A DNA stretch of 64,000 bases from Massilia pinisoli (lineage in GTDB: Bacteria; Pseudomonadota; Gammaproteobacteria; Burkholderiales; Burkholderiaceae_D): positions 248,001 through 312,000 of the forward strand of contig NZ_JANUGW010000003.1 of the NCBI RefSeq assembly GCF_024753285.1, in the 5' to 3' direction. The notes beneath the pieces were generated by a model that did not search any database, had not been told where the DNA came from, and saw nothing but the letters and a program-made list of their open reading frames with translations. The translations under genes and the position numbers were made by a program. Below are positions 26,412 to 37,558 of the stretch, piece by piece; the first letter of the stretch is position 1, and the number at the start of each line of letters is the position of its first letter.

Positions 26412-27700
26412 AAAATATGGAAACCAAGCATATGTTCAAGGGACGCGAGCGCGAGCTGCTGAAGGCGATGTTCGACGCCGCCATCGCGGCAGCCCAGCCG
26501 GACGAATGCATTCCGCCGCATCTGCCGGCGCCGCCGCGCGGGCGCCTCGTCGTGATCGGCGCCGGCAAGGCATCGGCGGCGATGGCGCGGGCGGTGGAAC
26601 GCCACTACCCGGGCAAGCTGGAAGGACTGGTCGTCACGCGCTATGGCTATGGGGTGCCGTGCGAACGCATCGAGATCGTCGAGGCGGCCCACCCGGTGCC
26701 CGATGCGGCCGGCGAACGCGCGGCGGTGCGCATGCTCGAGATGGTGCGCGGCTTGAGCGCCGGCGACACGGTGCTGTGCCTGATCTCCGGCGGCGGCTCG
26801 TCGCTGCTGCCGCTGCCGCTGGCCGGCATCACGCTCGCCGACAAGCAGGCGGTCAGCCGCGCGCTGCTGGCGTCGGGCGCCAGTATCGGCGAGATGAATT
26901 GCGTGCGGCGTCACCTGTCCGCCATCAAGGGCGGGCGGCTGGCTGCGGCTTGCCACCCGGCGCATGTGGTGACCCTGCTGATCTCGGACGTGCCCGGCGA
27001 CGAGCCGTTCGACATCGCGTCGGGGCCGACGGTCGCCGACCCGAGTACGTGCCGCGACGCCCTCGAGATCGTGCGCCGCTACGGCATCGCGCTGCCGCCC
27101 AACGTCACGCAGGTGCTCGACAGCGGCGCCGGCGAATCCGTCAAACCGGGCGATCCACGCCTGGCCGGCCATGAGGTGCGTTTCGTGGCGACGCCGCAGA
27201 TGGCTCTGGAGGCCGCGGCGCGCGTGGCGGAGGCGGCGGGCGTCGCCGTCCACATCCTCGGCGACAGCCTGGAAGGGGAGGCGCGCGACGTCGGCAAGGT
27301 CATGGCGGGCATGGCGCTGCAGGTCGCGAGGCGCGGGCAGCCTTTCAGGCCGCCGTGCATCCTGTTGTCGGGCGGCGAAACGACGGTCACCGTGCGCGGC
27401 CAGGGCAGGGGCGGGCGCAACGTCGAATTCCTGCTCGCGGCCGCAATCGCGTTGCGCGGCGAGCGCGGCGTGTACGGACTCGCCGGCGATACCGATGGCG
27501 TCGACGGGCAGGAGGAGATCGCCGGCGCCTGGTTTGCGCCGGACACCCTGGACCGGGCGTTCGACAAGGGCATCCAACCCATGTGCAGCCTGGACGACAA
27601 CGATGGCCACGGCTTCTTCCAGGCGCTCGGCGACGCCGTCGTCACCGGCCCCACGCTGACCAATGTGAACGATTTCCGCGCGATCCTCGTCACGGGATGA
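26408..27700 (+). CDS. ttuD: glycerate 2-kinase / hydroxypyruvate reductase family protein (MOFRL)
   Basis: Protein of 430 residues from the ATG at 26408, which overlaps the dctA stop (ATGA). The N-terminal GckA-type domain has [13 protein letters not shown] near 48-60 and [11 protein letters not shown] near 130-140. The C-terminal MOFRL domain spans about 320-425, with [10 protein letters not shown] and GRNVEFLLA. Family members are glycerate 2-kinases, and some, such as TtuD of the tartrate pathway, have been annotated as hydroxypyruvate reductases. The translational coupling to dctA ties it to tartrate use: oxaloglycolate goes to hydroxypyruvate, then glycerate, then glycolysis. Confidence 0.88.
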   Translation: MKNMETKHMFKGRERELLKAMFDAAIAAAQPDECIPPHLPAPPRGRLVVIGAGKASAAMARAVERHYPGKLEGLVVTRYGYGVPCERIEIVEAAHPVPDAAGERAAVRMLEMVRGLSAGDTVLCLISGGGSSLLPLPLAGITLADKQAVSRALLASGASIGEMNCVRRHLSAIKGGRLAAACHPAHVVTLLISDVPGDEPFDIASGPTVADPSTCRDALEIVRRYGIALPPNVTQVLDSGAGESVKPGDPRLAGHEVRFVATPQMALEAAARVAEAAGVAVHILGDSLEGEARDVGKVMAGMALQVARRGQPFRPPCILLSGGETTVTVRGQGRGGRNVEFLLAAAIALRGERGVYGLAGDTDGVDGQEEIAGAWFAPDTLDRAFDKGIQPMCSLDDNDGHGFFQALGDAVVTGPTLTNVNDFRAILVTG

Positions 27701-27723
27701 GCGCGGTCGCCAACATTAAATTT

Positions 27724-27752
27724 CTGTAATGAAGGTGAAATATTTGTCAACT
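27724..27752 (+). promoter_or_regulatory. Pho-box-like element upstream of phoX
   Basis: Three seven-base motifs spaced by four bases (CTGTAAT, GTGAAAT, GTCAACT) match the 11-base periodicity of PhoB sites. The element lies about 62 bases before the phosphatase start. This suggests induction by phosphate limitation. The match to consensus is partial. Confidence 0.5.
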
Positions 27753-27813
27753 AACCTCCGGGCATTCCGCGCCACGAGCGCGTTCCCTTGAATGCATCCT
27801 GGAGAGTTGACGC

Positions 27814-29784
27814 ATGAACCAGAACACCGACCTGTCCCGCCGCCGCCTGCTTCGCATGATGGGCGCCACCCCGATGCTGCCGCTGGGCGCCGGCGGTGTC
27901 GCTGCCCTGCTGGCCGGCTGCGGCGGCAACGATAGCCCGACGAGCACCGCGGCCACGCCGGCCGTGACCCTCGCGAGCGTGTCGTTCGGGTCGATGGCGG
28001 CGCCCGCGCTGGCCACAGCGGCCGCGATGGCCACGACGTCGGTGGCGTCGACGATGACCGTCAACTTCAGCGACAGCAGCAAGCTCGATTTCAAGCTGTC
28101 GTATCAACCGTTCTTCATCACGGGCGACATGGTCCCGAACGGCAGCGGCGGCACCATCCTCGCCGGCGGCTACTACGACATCAACAACAAGGCGATCGTC
28201 GACACCACGGTCGCCGGATCGGCGCGCCAGTTCTTCTCCGATTCGCCGGACGGCACGTCGCTGCTGACCGTGCCGAACGCGAACGTGGCCGGCGTGAAGG
28301 GCAATACGGTGTTCGCCGTCGTGCAATTCGAGTACACGACGTGGGCCCAGGACGGCAAGACCGACATGTACGGCAGGCTGCCGTCCCCGATCGCCGTGCT
28401 GACGCTCGACCAGGACAAGGCCACCGGCAAGCTGTCCCTCGTGAAGTATCACAACGTCGACACCTCCGGCGTGAACGGCCTGTGGATCACGTGCGGCGCC
28501 AGCTTGTCGCCGTGGGGCACGCATCTGTCGAGCGAAGAGTACGAGCCGAACGCCTTCACCGCCGCCGGCGACGACCAGTTCAAGACGTTCAGCCGCAACC
28601 TGTACGGCGACGAGACGAAAGCCAACCCGTACAACTACGGCCACCTGCCGGAAGTCACGGTGAACGCGGACGGCACCGCCACGATCAAGAAGCATTACTG
28701 CATGGGCCGCATCTCGCACGAACTCGTGCAGGTGCTGGGCGACAACCGCACCGTGATCATGGGCGACGACGCCACCAACAGCGCCTACTTCGTGTTCGTG
28801 GCCGACAAGGAGAAGGACCTGTCCTCCGGCACGCTGTACGTCGCGAAGGTCGGCGCCGGCTTCTCGCTGGACCCGGCGGCCGCCGCGGCTCCGCTCACGT
28901 GGATCAAGCTAGGCGCGGCCACCAGCGACGAGATCCGTGCGCTGGCCGCCTCGCTGAAGGCGACCGACATCATGGACCGCGCCACCACCGATCCGCAGGA
29001 TGCGACCTATACGAAGATCGTCGTCGGCGGCAAGGCCGAGTGGGTCAGGCTGAAATCCGGCATGGAGAAGGCCGCGGCCTTCCTCGAGACCCATCGCTAC
29101 GCCGCGCTGATGGGCGCCTCGCTGGGCTTCACCAAGATGGAAGGCACGACCGTCAACCTCAAGGACAAGGTCGCGTACTCGGCGCTGTCGTACTGCCAGG
29201 GCTCGATGGTCGCGGGTAACGCGGCCAACGTGGCGGGCAACGGCATCGCGATCCCGGCCGCGTTGAACGCCGGCGCCGTGATGGCGCTGAGCCTCAAGGG
29301 CGGCCAGAAGGACACCGCGGGCAATGCCATCAACAGCGAGTGGATGCCCGCCGATATCAAGGCCCTGATCACGGGCGAGGACATCGCCGCCGATGCCCTC
29401 GGCAACACGGCGAACCCGGACAAGATCGCGAACCCGGACAACCTGAAGTTCTCGGAAAAGATGCGCACGCTGTTCATCGGCGAGGACAGCAATCTGCACG
29501 TGAATAACTTCCTGTGGGCGTACAACGTCGACACGAAGCAGCTGTCGCGCGTGCTGTCGGTGCCGTCCGGCGCGGAGTCGACGGGCCTGCATGCGGTGGA
29601 CGATGTCAATGGCTGGACCTACATCATGAGCAACTTCCAGCACCCGGGCGACTGGATCGGCATCCACGCGGGCGTGAAGGCTACGCTGGATCCGCTCGTC
29701 AAGGCCAATTACAAGGACAAGTTCGGTGCGGCGGTCGGTTACCTGACCGGCGAGCTGGCGCAGTTCAAACTGGCGAAGGCGTAA
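27814..29784 (+). CDS. phoX: PhoX-family alkaline phosphatase (DUF839), probable Tat lipoprotein
   Basis: Protein of 656 residues. The N-terminus has a twin-arginine signal (SRRRLL at 8-13) and a lipobox LAGC with Cys36, so it may be exported folded and then lipid-anchored. The body matches DUF839/PhoX, including the metal-site segments SHELVQV and GEDSNLHVNN and the C-terminal TGLHAVDD. PhoX enzymes are calcium/iron phosphatases that release phosphate from esters in the periplasm. The TGGAGAG ribosome site and a Pho-box-like element precede it. It stands alone, convergent with thiE. Confidence 0.85.
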   Translation: MNQNTDLSRRRLLRMMGATPMLPLGAGGVAALLAGCGGNDSPTSTAATPAVTLASVSFGSMAAPALATAAAMATTSVASTMTVNFSDSSKLDFKLSYQPFFITGDMVPNGSGGTILAGGYYDINNKAIVDTTVAGSARQFFSDSPDGTSLLTVPNANVAGVKGNTVFAVVQFEYTTWAQDGKTDMYGRLPSPIAVLTLDQDKATGKLSLVKYHNVDTSGVNGLWITCGASLSPWGTHLSSEEYEPNAFTAAGDDQFKTFSRNLYGDETKANPYNYGHLPEVTVNADGTATIKKHYCMGRISHELVQVLGDNRTVIMGDDATNSAYFVFVADKEKDLSSGTLYVAKVGAGFSLDPAAAAAPLTWIKLGAATSDEIRALAASLKATDIMDRATTDPQDATYTKIVVGGKAEWVRLKSGMEKAAAFLETHRYAALMGASLGFTKMEGTTVNLKDKVAYSALSYCQGSMVAGNAANVAGNGIAIPAALNAGAVMALSLKGGQKDTAGNAINSEWMPADIKALITGEDIAADALGNTANPDKIANPDNLKFSEKMRTLFIGEDSNLHVNNFLWAYNVDTKQLSRVLSVPSGAESTGLHAVDDVNGWTYIMSNFQHPGDWIGIHAGVKATLDPLVKANYKDKFGAAVGYLTGELAQFKLAKA

Positions 29785-29796
29785 CGCGCACGCAAT

Positions 29797-29817
29797 GGTG
29801 GGCACCCCGTGCCCACC
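29797..29817. repeat. short hairpin GGTGGGCAC...GTGCCCACC
   Basis: A nine-base perfect stem with a three-base loop lies between the convergent phoX and thiE genes. It resembles the first hairpin of the GTAGGGTGG repeat family seen at 46360 and may be a truncated copy. It could also reduce read-through between the two genes. Confidence 0.55.
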
Positions 29818-29841
29818 AAACGCCACCGTCACCACCGCCGC

Positions 29842-30447
29842 TTAAAACAACCCGACGAACTCCCGCGCGGCTGAAAACGGATCCGGCGCCTGCACCACGC
29901 TGCTGATCGCGGCCACCATGTCCGCCCCACGCGACACGAGCGGCCGCGCATTCGTTGCCGTCATCCCGCCGATCACGACGACGGGCACGCACAGACTGGC
30001 CTTCGCCTGCAGCACGATGTCCGGCGACGTCGTCACCGCATACTTCTTGACGAGCGACGGATAGAAGCCGCCGAACGCGGCATAGCTCGCGCCCTCGCCC
30101 TGCGCGCGGCGCGCCAGTTCCAGGTCGCCGTAGCACGAGGCGCCGACGATCTTGCCTGGCCCCAGCGTTGCGCGCACGGCCGCCACCGGCGCATCGAGGC
30201 CGCCCACGTGCACGCCATCGGCGTCGAGCTCCGTGCACAGCAGCACGTGGTCGTTGATCAGCAGGGGCCGGCCGTGGCGCCGGCACAGGCCGAGCAGGGC
30301 GGACGCCTGTTCGCGGCGCAGCGCCGGGCCCGCGTCCTTGTGGCGGTACTGGATGACGGCGGCGCCGGCGCGCAGCGCCTGTTCCGTCACGTCCAGCAAT
30401 CGGTCGGTGTCGTCCCAGTTCGGGGTCACCAGGTACAAACCTCGCAT
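29842..30447 (-). CDS. thiE: thiamine phosphate synthase ThiE
   Basis: Protein of 201 residues that joins HMP-pyrophosphate and thiazole phosphate to thiamine phosphate. Visible family motifs are QYRHKDA near 33-39, LLINDH near 64-69, DGVHVGG near 77-83, and the phosphate-binding GGM and GADMVAAISSV near the C-terminus. The ATG at 30447 has GGAG seven bases upstream; the longer open frame overlaps thiD. It is the last gene of the thiCSGDE operon. The length is normal for the family. Confidence 0.92.
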   Translation of the reverse strand: MRGLYLVTPNWDDTDRLLDVTEQALRAGAAVIQYRHKDAGPALRREQASALLGLCRRHGRPLLINDHVLLCTELDADGVHVGGLDAPVAAVRATLGPGKIVGASCYGDLELARRAQGEGASYAAFGGFYPSLVKKYAVTTSPDIVLQAKASLCVPVVVIGGMTATNARPLVSRGADMVAAISSVVQAPDPFSAAREFVGLF

Positions 30448-30458
30448 GTCTTGTCTCC

Positions 30459-31223
30459 TCACGGGTGGATGCGGCGCGGGACGCGCTGGCCGGGCGCGAT
30501 CGCGTACGCGTGCGCGAGCGTGCGGTCGCAGTAGCGCTGGCCCAGTTCGAGCGCCTGCACCATCGAGTCGCCCAGCGCAAGCCGGGCCGCGATGCTCGAC
30601 GCCAGCGTGCAGCCGCTGCCGTGGAATTCGCCGCGCAGCCGCGGCCAGCGCCATTCGCGCCTGCCTTCGGCGCTGAGCCAGCGGTTGACGACGTCGGCGC
30701 CGTCGGCGTGCCCTCCGGTGACCAGCACATGCGGACAGGGCAGGTCTTCACCCGTCGTCGCGATGCGCAGCGCCGCCGCTTCCGGCAGGTTCGGCACGAC
30801 GAGCGTAGCCACGTCCAGCAGTGGCGCCAGCGCGGCCAGTGCATCGCCGCGCGACAGGTTGTCGCCGCGCCCGCTGGCCAGCACGGGGTCGAGCACGACG
30901 GGCAAGTCAGGCTGCCGCGCGCGCAGCATCCGCACGATGGCGGCGATGGCCTCTGCGTTGTCGCGGTTGCCGGGAATGCCGATCTTCACCGCGCGAATCG
31001 GCATCGAATCGGCCAGCAGCGCGGCCTGGCGCAGCAGCAGGCCCGCGTCCACGGCCACGACTTCGTGCACGGCATTGTTGTCCTGGACCGTCAGCGCCGT
31101 CACGAGCGGCAGCGCGTGCGCGCCCTGGGCGGAAATCGCTTCGATGTCGGCCTGGATGCCCGCGCCGCCCGACGGATCGAGGCCGGCGCACACGAGCACG
31201 CAGGGCCGCAGTGGCGTCTCCAT
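30459..31223 (-). CDS. thiD: hydroxymethylpyrimidine (phosphate) kinase ThiD
   Basis: Protein of 254 residues in the ribokinase fold. GLDPSGGAGIQADI near 15-28 and the catalytic-loop GEFHGSGCTLASSIAA near 205-220 are clear. It phosphorylates HMP twice to give HMP-pyrophosphate. The start overlaps the thiG stop by one base (TGATG), showing translational coupling. A longer open frame upstream lies within thiG and is not used. Confidence 0.93.
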   Translation of the reverse strand: METPLRPCVLVCAGLDPSGGAGIQADIEAISAQGAHALPLVTALTVQDNNAVHEVVAVDAGLLLRQAALLADSMPIRAVKIGIPGNRDNAEAIAAIVRMLRARQPDLPVVLDPVLASGRGDNLSRGDALAALAPLLDVATLVVPNLPEAAALRIATTGEDLPCPHVLVTGGHADGADVVNRWLSAEGRREWRWPRLRGEFHGSGCTLASSIAARLALGDSMVQALELGQRYCDRTLAHAYAIAPGQRVPRRIHP

Positions 31224-32017
31224 CAGATGCGGCCCGCCATCGGCGACGACGGCGATGCCGCGAACTTGCGCGGCATGCGGCCCGCGAGATATGCTTCGCG
31301 GCCCGCTTCCACGGCGAGGCGCATGGCGCCGGCCATCCGGACGGGGTCCTTGGCGCCGGCGATGGCGCTGTTCATCAGCACGCCGTCGCAGCCCAGTTCC
31401 ATCGCGATGGCCGCATCCGACGCCGTGCCGACGCCGGCATCCACGATCACGGGGACTTGCGACTGCTCGATGATCAGCGAGAGGTTCCACGGGTTCAGGA
31501 TGCCCATGCCGGAACCGATCAGCGACGCGAGCGGCATGATCGCCGCGCAGCCGATGTCTTCCAGCATGCGCGCCTGGATCGGGTCGTCGCTGCAGTACAC
31601 CATCACGTCGAAGCCGTCGCGCACCAGTTCGCGCGCGGCGACGAGCGTCTCCGGCATGTTCGGGAACAGCGTCTTCTCGTCGCCCAGCACTTCCAGCTTG
31701 ACGAGCTTGTGGCCGTTCAGCAGCTCGCGCGCCAGCTGCAGCGTGTACACGGCGTCCTTTGCGTTGTAGCAGCCGGCCGTGTTCGGAAGGATCGTCCAGC
31801 GCGACGGCGGCACCACGTCGAGCAGGTTCGGTTCGTTCGCGTGCTGGCCGATGTTCACGCGGCGGATCGCCACCGTGATGATGTCGGCGCCCGACGCTTC
31901 CGTCGCCGCGCGCGTCTGTTCCAGGTCGCGGTATTTGCCGCTGCCCACCAGCAGGCGCGAGTTGTATTCCTTGCCGGCGATGGTCAGCGGCCGGTCCGCA
32001 GGGATTGCATTCGTCAT
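31223..32017 (-). CDS. thiG: thiazole synthase ThiG
   Basis: Protein of 264 residues, a TIM barrel that builds thiazole phosphate from deoxyxylulose phosphate, ThiS thiocarboxylate and dehydroglycine. RLLVGSGKY near 21-29, the Schiff-base lysine in LVKLEV (K107), and the C-terminal [11 protein letters not shown] and [14 protein letters not shown] are present. It is 24 bases after thiS. The operon lacks a gene for ThiO or ThiH, which would supply dehydroglycine. Confidence 0.95.
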   Translation of the reverse strand: MTNAIPADRPLTIAGKEYNSRLLVGSGKYRDLEQTRAATEASGADIITVAIRRVNIGQHANEPNLLDVVPPSRWTILPNTAGCYNAKDAVYTLQLARELLNGHKLVKLEVLGDEKTLFPNMPETLVAARELVRDGFDVMVYCSDDPIQARMLEDIGCAAIMPLASLIGSGMGILNPWNLSLIIEQSQVPVIVDAGVGTASDAAIAMELGCDGVLMNSAIAGAKDPVRMAGAMRLAVEAGREAYLAGRMPRKFAASPSSPMAGRI

Positions 32018-32041
32018 GTCGTAGTTCCTATCGTTCGAGGA

Positions 32042-32245
32042 TCAACCACCGCCGATCGCGCGCACCACGTCCACGCGGTCGCGCGCCGAAAGAAGCGTGT
32101 CGCGCCAGCGCTCGCGCGGCACGACCTGGCGGTTCACGGCCAGCGCGAGCTTCTGTCCCGCGAGGCCCAGCGATTCGACGAGGTCGTGCAGGCTGGACTC
32201 GGCGGGCAGCTGGTGCGCAACGCCGTTCAATTCGATGTCCAGCAC
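32042..32245 (-). CDS. thiS: sulfur carrier protein ThiS
   Basis: Protein of 67 residues with the ubiquitin-like beta-grasp layout and a C-terminal AIGGG tail, whose terminal glycine becomes the thiocarboxylate. The tail has one more glycine than the minimal GG. It starts four bases after the thiC stop codon and is followed by thiG, its partner. Confidence 0.93.
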   Translation of the reverse strand: MLDIELNGVAHQLPAESSLHDLVESLGLAGQKLALAVNRQVVPRERWRDTLLSARDRVDVVRAIGGG

Positions 32246-32249
32246 GGCG

Positions 32250-34333
<2,084 letters not shown>

Positions 34334-34383
34334 ATTGGTGCCGCCCCGGTGGCCGGAGCGACGGGACGGAGTGTACGCGGGTT

Positions 34384-35181
34384 TTATCGGCTTTGCAAAC
34401 GTGGCGTCAGGTCGTTCACGAAGCGCCGGATCGCGTGGGCGACGGCCTGCGGTGCCTCCAGCGGCAGCAGATGGCCGCGGCCGGCGACGGTTTCCAGCAC
34501 GGCGTGCGGGATGAACGGCAGCAGGTGCGTGAGGAGTGTCGCCGGCGGATCGACCCTGTCCAGTTCACCCGACACGACCGTCACCGGTACGTCGATCCGG
34601 CGCGCCCGCGCCGTGATGTCTTCCGCCATCGCCCCGTTCGGCCATGCCCGTTTCGCCACCGGCGCGCCGCGCAGGCTGTCGGCGACGGCCTGGTGGCGCA
34701 GCGCGGGCGTCAGCGGAGCTGCCGTCAGCACGTGGTCGAGCGTGGCCTGGACCGAGGCCGCATCGTCGTACGCGTGCACCATCGCGTCGCGCTGCCCGGC
34801 ATCGAGCGCCAGCGGCTGCGGCGGGGCGGGCGCCACGAGGACGAGGCCCAGCAGGCCGGCCGGGCGGTCCGCCGCGACGTATTGCGCGAGCTTGCCACCC
34901 ATCGAGTGGCCGACGAGGACGTAGCGTTCCAGACCCAGCGTGTCGACCATGCCGCGCACGTCGGCGGCCATGTCGGCCAGGCCGTAGCCGGCGTCCGGCC
35001 TGGCGGAATCGCCCCAGCCGCGCAAGTCGACGGCCACATGCGCGTAGTCGTCCGGTAGAAAGGCGGTCACGGGCCGCCACGTGCGCGCCGAGCCGCCCCA
35101 GTAGTGCAGGTAGAGCAGGGTGGTGCCGCCGCTGCCGCAGCGGTCCACGTTCAGTTCGATGCCATTGGTCTTGATCTTCAT
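34384..35181 (-). CDS. alpha/beta-fold hydrolase
   Basis: Protein of 265 residues from the ATG at 35181, preceded by GGGAG. The nucleophile elbow is GHSMGG near 92-97, with a preceding DLRGWG strand-loop; Asp in SGELDRVD near 216 and His in GRGHLLPLE near 244 complete a catalytic triad. The substrate cannot be told. It is divergent from a LysR gene, which probably regulates it; the two starts are 105 bases apart. Confidence 0.85.
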   Translation of the reverse strand: MKIKTNGIELNVDRCGSGGTTLLYLHYWGGSARTWRPVTAFLPDDYAHVAVDLRGWGDSARPDAGYGLADMAADVRGMVDTLGLERYVLVGHSMGGKLAQYVAADRPAGLLGLVLVAPAPPQPLALDAGQRDAMVHAYDDAASVQATLDHVLTAAPLTPALRHQAVADSLRGAPVAKRAWPNGAMAEDITARARRIDVPVTVVSGELDRVDPPATLLTHLLPFIPHAVLETVAGRGHLLPLEAPQAVAHAIRRFVNDLTPRLQSR

Positions 35182-35286
35182 TGCCGCTCCCGATTGGATG
35201 AATAATGCGGGCACTGTAGCTTCGTTCGATCCGGAGCATAATCCGGTAAATAGTCGCAGCATTTACAACTTCAGGTGGGAGATCGC

Positions 35287-36192
35287 ATGGACCGGGTGAC
35301 CAGCATGGCCGTATTCGTCAGGAGCGTCGACGGGGGCAGCCTCGCGGCGGCGGCGCGTCATTTCGGGCTGTCGCACGCGATGGTGAGCAAGCACCTGCGT
35401 GGGCTGGAGCAGAGCCTGGGCGTACGCCTGTTGACGCTCACGACGCGCAAGCTCGCGCTGACGGAGGCGGGCGACAACTACTACCGGCGCTGCTTGCAGA
35501 TCCTCGCCGACATCGAGGACGCGAACCGCGAGGCGATGCAGCTGCAGGCGGTGCCGCGTGGCCCGCTGCGCCTGACGGCCCCCGTCGCGTTCGGCGAGCA
35601 GTACCTGGCGCCCGTGCTCGTGGACTTCCTCGAGCGCTACCCCGAAATCGTGCTCGACATCGAACTGACGGACCGCTTCGCCGACCTCGCCGGCGAAGGG
35701 TTCGACCTGGCGCTGCGCATCGGCCGCTTGCCGGATTCGTCGCTCGTCGCGCGCCGGCTCGGCGCCAGCCGGATGCTCACGTGCGCGGCGCCCGCGTACC
35801 TGGCACGCCACGGCACACCCGCGCACCCGTCCGAGCTGGCGGCGCATCGCTGCCTGTACCTGAACGGCGTGACGACGCCGGGCGAATGGTGGTACGAGGT
35901 CGACGGCAGCCAGGTCACGGTCCGGGTCGACGGCCCGCTGCGGTCGAATTCGGTGGCGCTGGCATGCCAGTCCGCGCGCCAGGGGCTGGGCATCGTGTTC
36001 GGCCCGGCATTCGCGCTCGAGCCGTCGGTAGCAAAGGGCGACCTCGTGCCCGTGCTGGCCGGCTTCTCCAGCGGCGCGCTGGACATCCACGCGCTGTACC
36101 TGAGCAAGCGCCACATGTCGAAGAAGCTGCGGCTGCTGATCGATTTCCTGGCCAGCCGGTTTTCCCGACCCGTGGGCACGGACGCCGTTTGA
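35287..36192 (+). CDS. LysR-family transcriptional regulator
   Basis: Protein of 301 residues from the ATG at 35287, with GGGAG five bases upstream; a GTG four codons earlier is also open. The HTH is at about 15-40 (GSLAAAARHFGLSHAMVSKHLRGLE) and the effector domain at about 88-290. The sequence resembles the CrgA/DmlR/AaeR type. It is divergent from the alpha/beta hydrolase gene and followed after 46 bases by the MOSC gene, so either could be a target. Confidence 0.88.
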   Translation: MDRVTSMAVFVRSVDGGSLAAAARHFGLSHAMVSKHLRGLEQSLGVRLLTLTTRKLALTEAGDNYYRRCLQILADIEDANREAMQLQAVPRGPLRLTAPVAFGEQYLAPVLVDFLERYPEIVLDIELTDRFADLAGEGFDLALRIGRLPDSSLVARRLGASRMLTCAAPAYLARHGTPAHPSELAAHRCLYLNGVTTPGEWWYEVDGSQVTVRVDGPLRSNSVALACQSARQGLGIVFGPAFALEPSVAKGDLVPVLAGFSSGALDIHALYLSKRHMSKKLRLLIDFLASRFSRPVGTDAV

Positions 36193-36238
36193 TGCGATAC
36201 TGTCGGCGTCATTCCGACCCATTCCGCCGAAGCGATCC

Positions 36239-37084
36239 ATGGCCACCCTGACCCATCTGCTGCTGTACCCGATCAAATCCTGCGCCGGCATCGCCGTCCG
36301 CTCCGCCACCGTGCTCGAATCCGGCTTGGCCGCGCTCGGCGTGCACGACCGCGAATGGATGCTCGTGACGGAAGACGGCCAGTTCCTCACGCAGCGCGAG
36401 CACCCGCGCATGGCGCTGATCCGGCCGCTGCCCGACGGCGACCGGTTGCGCGTCCATGCGCCCGGCATGGATGAATTCGTGCTGCCGCTGGCCTGGACGG
36501 ATGCGGTGCGCAAGCGCACGGTAAAAATCTGGGACGATACCGTCGACGCCGCCGATTGCGGCGACGCGGCCGCCGCGTGGTTCTCGGCCGCGCTGGGCAC
36601 GCCGTGCCGCCTCGTGCGCTTCCACCGCGATGCCGTCCGCCCGACGAGCACCAAGTGGACGAACGGCGTGCCGGCACAGACGCGTTTTTCCGACGGCTAT
36701 CCGCTGCTGCTGATCGGCCAGGCGTCGCTCGACGACCTCAACGCGCGCCTCGTCGCGGCGGGCCGCCATGGGCTGCCGATGGACCGCTTCCGCCCGAACC
36801 TCGTCGTCGACGGCATCGATGCCTGCGAAGAGGATTTTCTTGCCACGTTGAGCATCGGCGACGTGGAGATCCGTCCCGTGAAGCCGTGCGCGCGCTGCCC
36901 GATTCCGTCGGTCGACCAGGCGACAGGCGTGCGCGGGCCGGATCCCCTGGACATCCTGCAGACCTACCGCGCGAATCCGCGCATGGAAGGCGCCGTGTGC
37001 CTGGGCATGAACTGCATCGTGACGGCGGGCGCGGGCAGCGAGTTGCATCTGGGGCAGGAACTGGCAACCGAGATCGCGTTCTGA
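36239..37084 (+). CDS. MOSC-domain molybdenum cofactor-binding protein (YcbX/mARC type)
   Basis: Protein of 281 residues. An N-terminal MOSC beta-barrel domain (LLLYPIKSCAG at 7-17) is followed by the MOSC domain at about 125-275 with the RFRPNLVV segment and the conserved cysteine in KPCARCPIPSVD near 219-230. Proteins of this type reduce N-hydroxylated compounds with molybdenum cofactor and need an electron donor. Unlike E. coli YcbX, it has no C-terminal ferredoxin domain. A partial repeat of its last codons lies just after its stop. Confidence 0.88.
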   Translation: MATLTHLLLYPIKSCAGIAVRSATVLESGLAALGVHDREWMLVTEDGQFLTQREHPRMALIRPLPDGDRLRVHAPGMDEFVLPLAWTDAVRKRTVKIWDDTVDAADCGDAAAAWFSAALGTPCRLVRFHRDAVRPTSTKWTNGVPAQTRFSDGYPLLLIGQASLDDLNARLVAAGRHGLPMDRFRPNLVVDGIDACEEDFLATLSIGDVEIRPVKPCARCPIPSVDQATGVRGPDPLDILQTYRANPRMEGAVCLGMNCIVTAGAGSELHLGQELATEIAF

Positions 37085-37142
37085 CTTCCGCGCGGGCTCC
37101 CCGAGCCGTGGCGCAGAACTGGCAACGGAAATCGCCTTTTAC

Positions 37143-37271
37143 GTAGGGTGGACGGCTCCGCCGTCCACGCGTTCAACGGACGCCGATCAGCGTCGCGGCG
37201 TGCACAAGCCGGCTGAACGCGTGGACGTTTGTAATTCAGGCCACTGGCCTGAATTACCCCGTCCACCCTAC
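37143..37271. repeat. GTAGGGTGG-family intergenic inverted repeat, copy 1
   Basis: 129 bases with terminal inverted repeats GTAGGGTGGAC and GTCCACCCTAC and an inner pair GTCCACGCGTTCA and TGAACGCGTGGAC, so the whole element can fold into one nested structure. Its right terminus supplies the TAG stop codon of the DUF971 gene on the minus strand. Confidence 0.85.
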
Positions 37272-37558
37272 ATTGAGGCGAACGTCGACAGCATCTCGAA
37301 CGGATAGATGCCGCGCCGATGCCCGTCGCTGAACGTGAGGTTCAGTCCATACGCACCCACCGGCTCGATGTCCGCCAGGCGCACCGTCGCGTCGACGGCG
37401 ACGTTGCCGCCGGCCCGGCGCAACGCGCGGCATCCCGAGCACGGACACGCCGCGCGCAGCCGCGCATGCGTGACGTGCGCCTCGCGACCGTCCGGCCAGC
37501 GCAGCGCCAGCACGCCTTGCGCCGCGTGGTTCTCGATGGCTTCCGGCAGCGCCGTCAT
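37268..37558 (-). CDS. DUF971 (GBBH-like N-terminal) protein
   Basis: Protein of 96 residues with the DUF971 pattern: LRWPDG near 20-25, the LRxxCPCSGC region at 34-43 and YGLNLTFSDGHRRGIYPFEML toward the C-terminus. The domain also occurs at the N-terminus of gamma-butyrobetaine hydroxylase and in proteins linked to iron-sulfur assembly. Its start overlaps the HEAT-repeat gene stop by four bases. Within this operon it may help to mature or hold the iron-sulfur partner; that is inference. Confidence 0.85.
   Translation of the reverse strand: MTALPEAIENHAAQGVLALRWPDGREAHVTHARLRAACPCSGCRALRRAGGNVAVDATVRLADIEPVGAYGLNLTFSDGHRRGIYPFEMLSTFASM

Noticed and set aside
35263..36654. 463-codon minus-strand frame opposite the LysR and MOSC genes
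   Set aside because: No recognisable domain, while the plus-strand LysR and MOSC products are complete and have ribosome binding sites.
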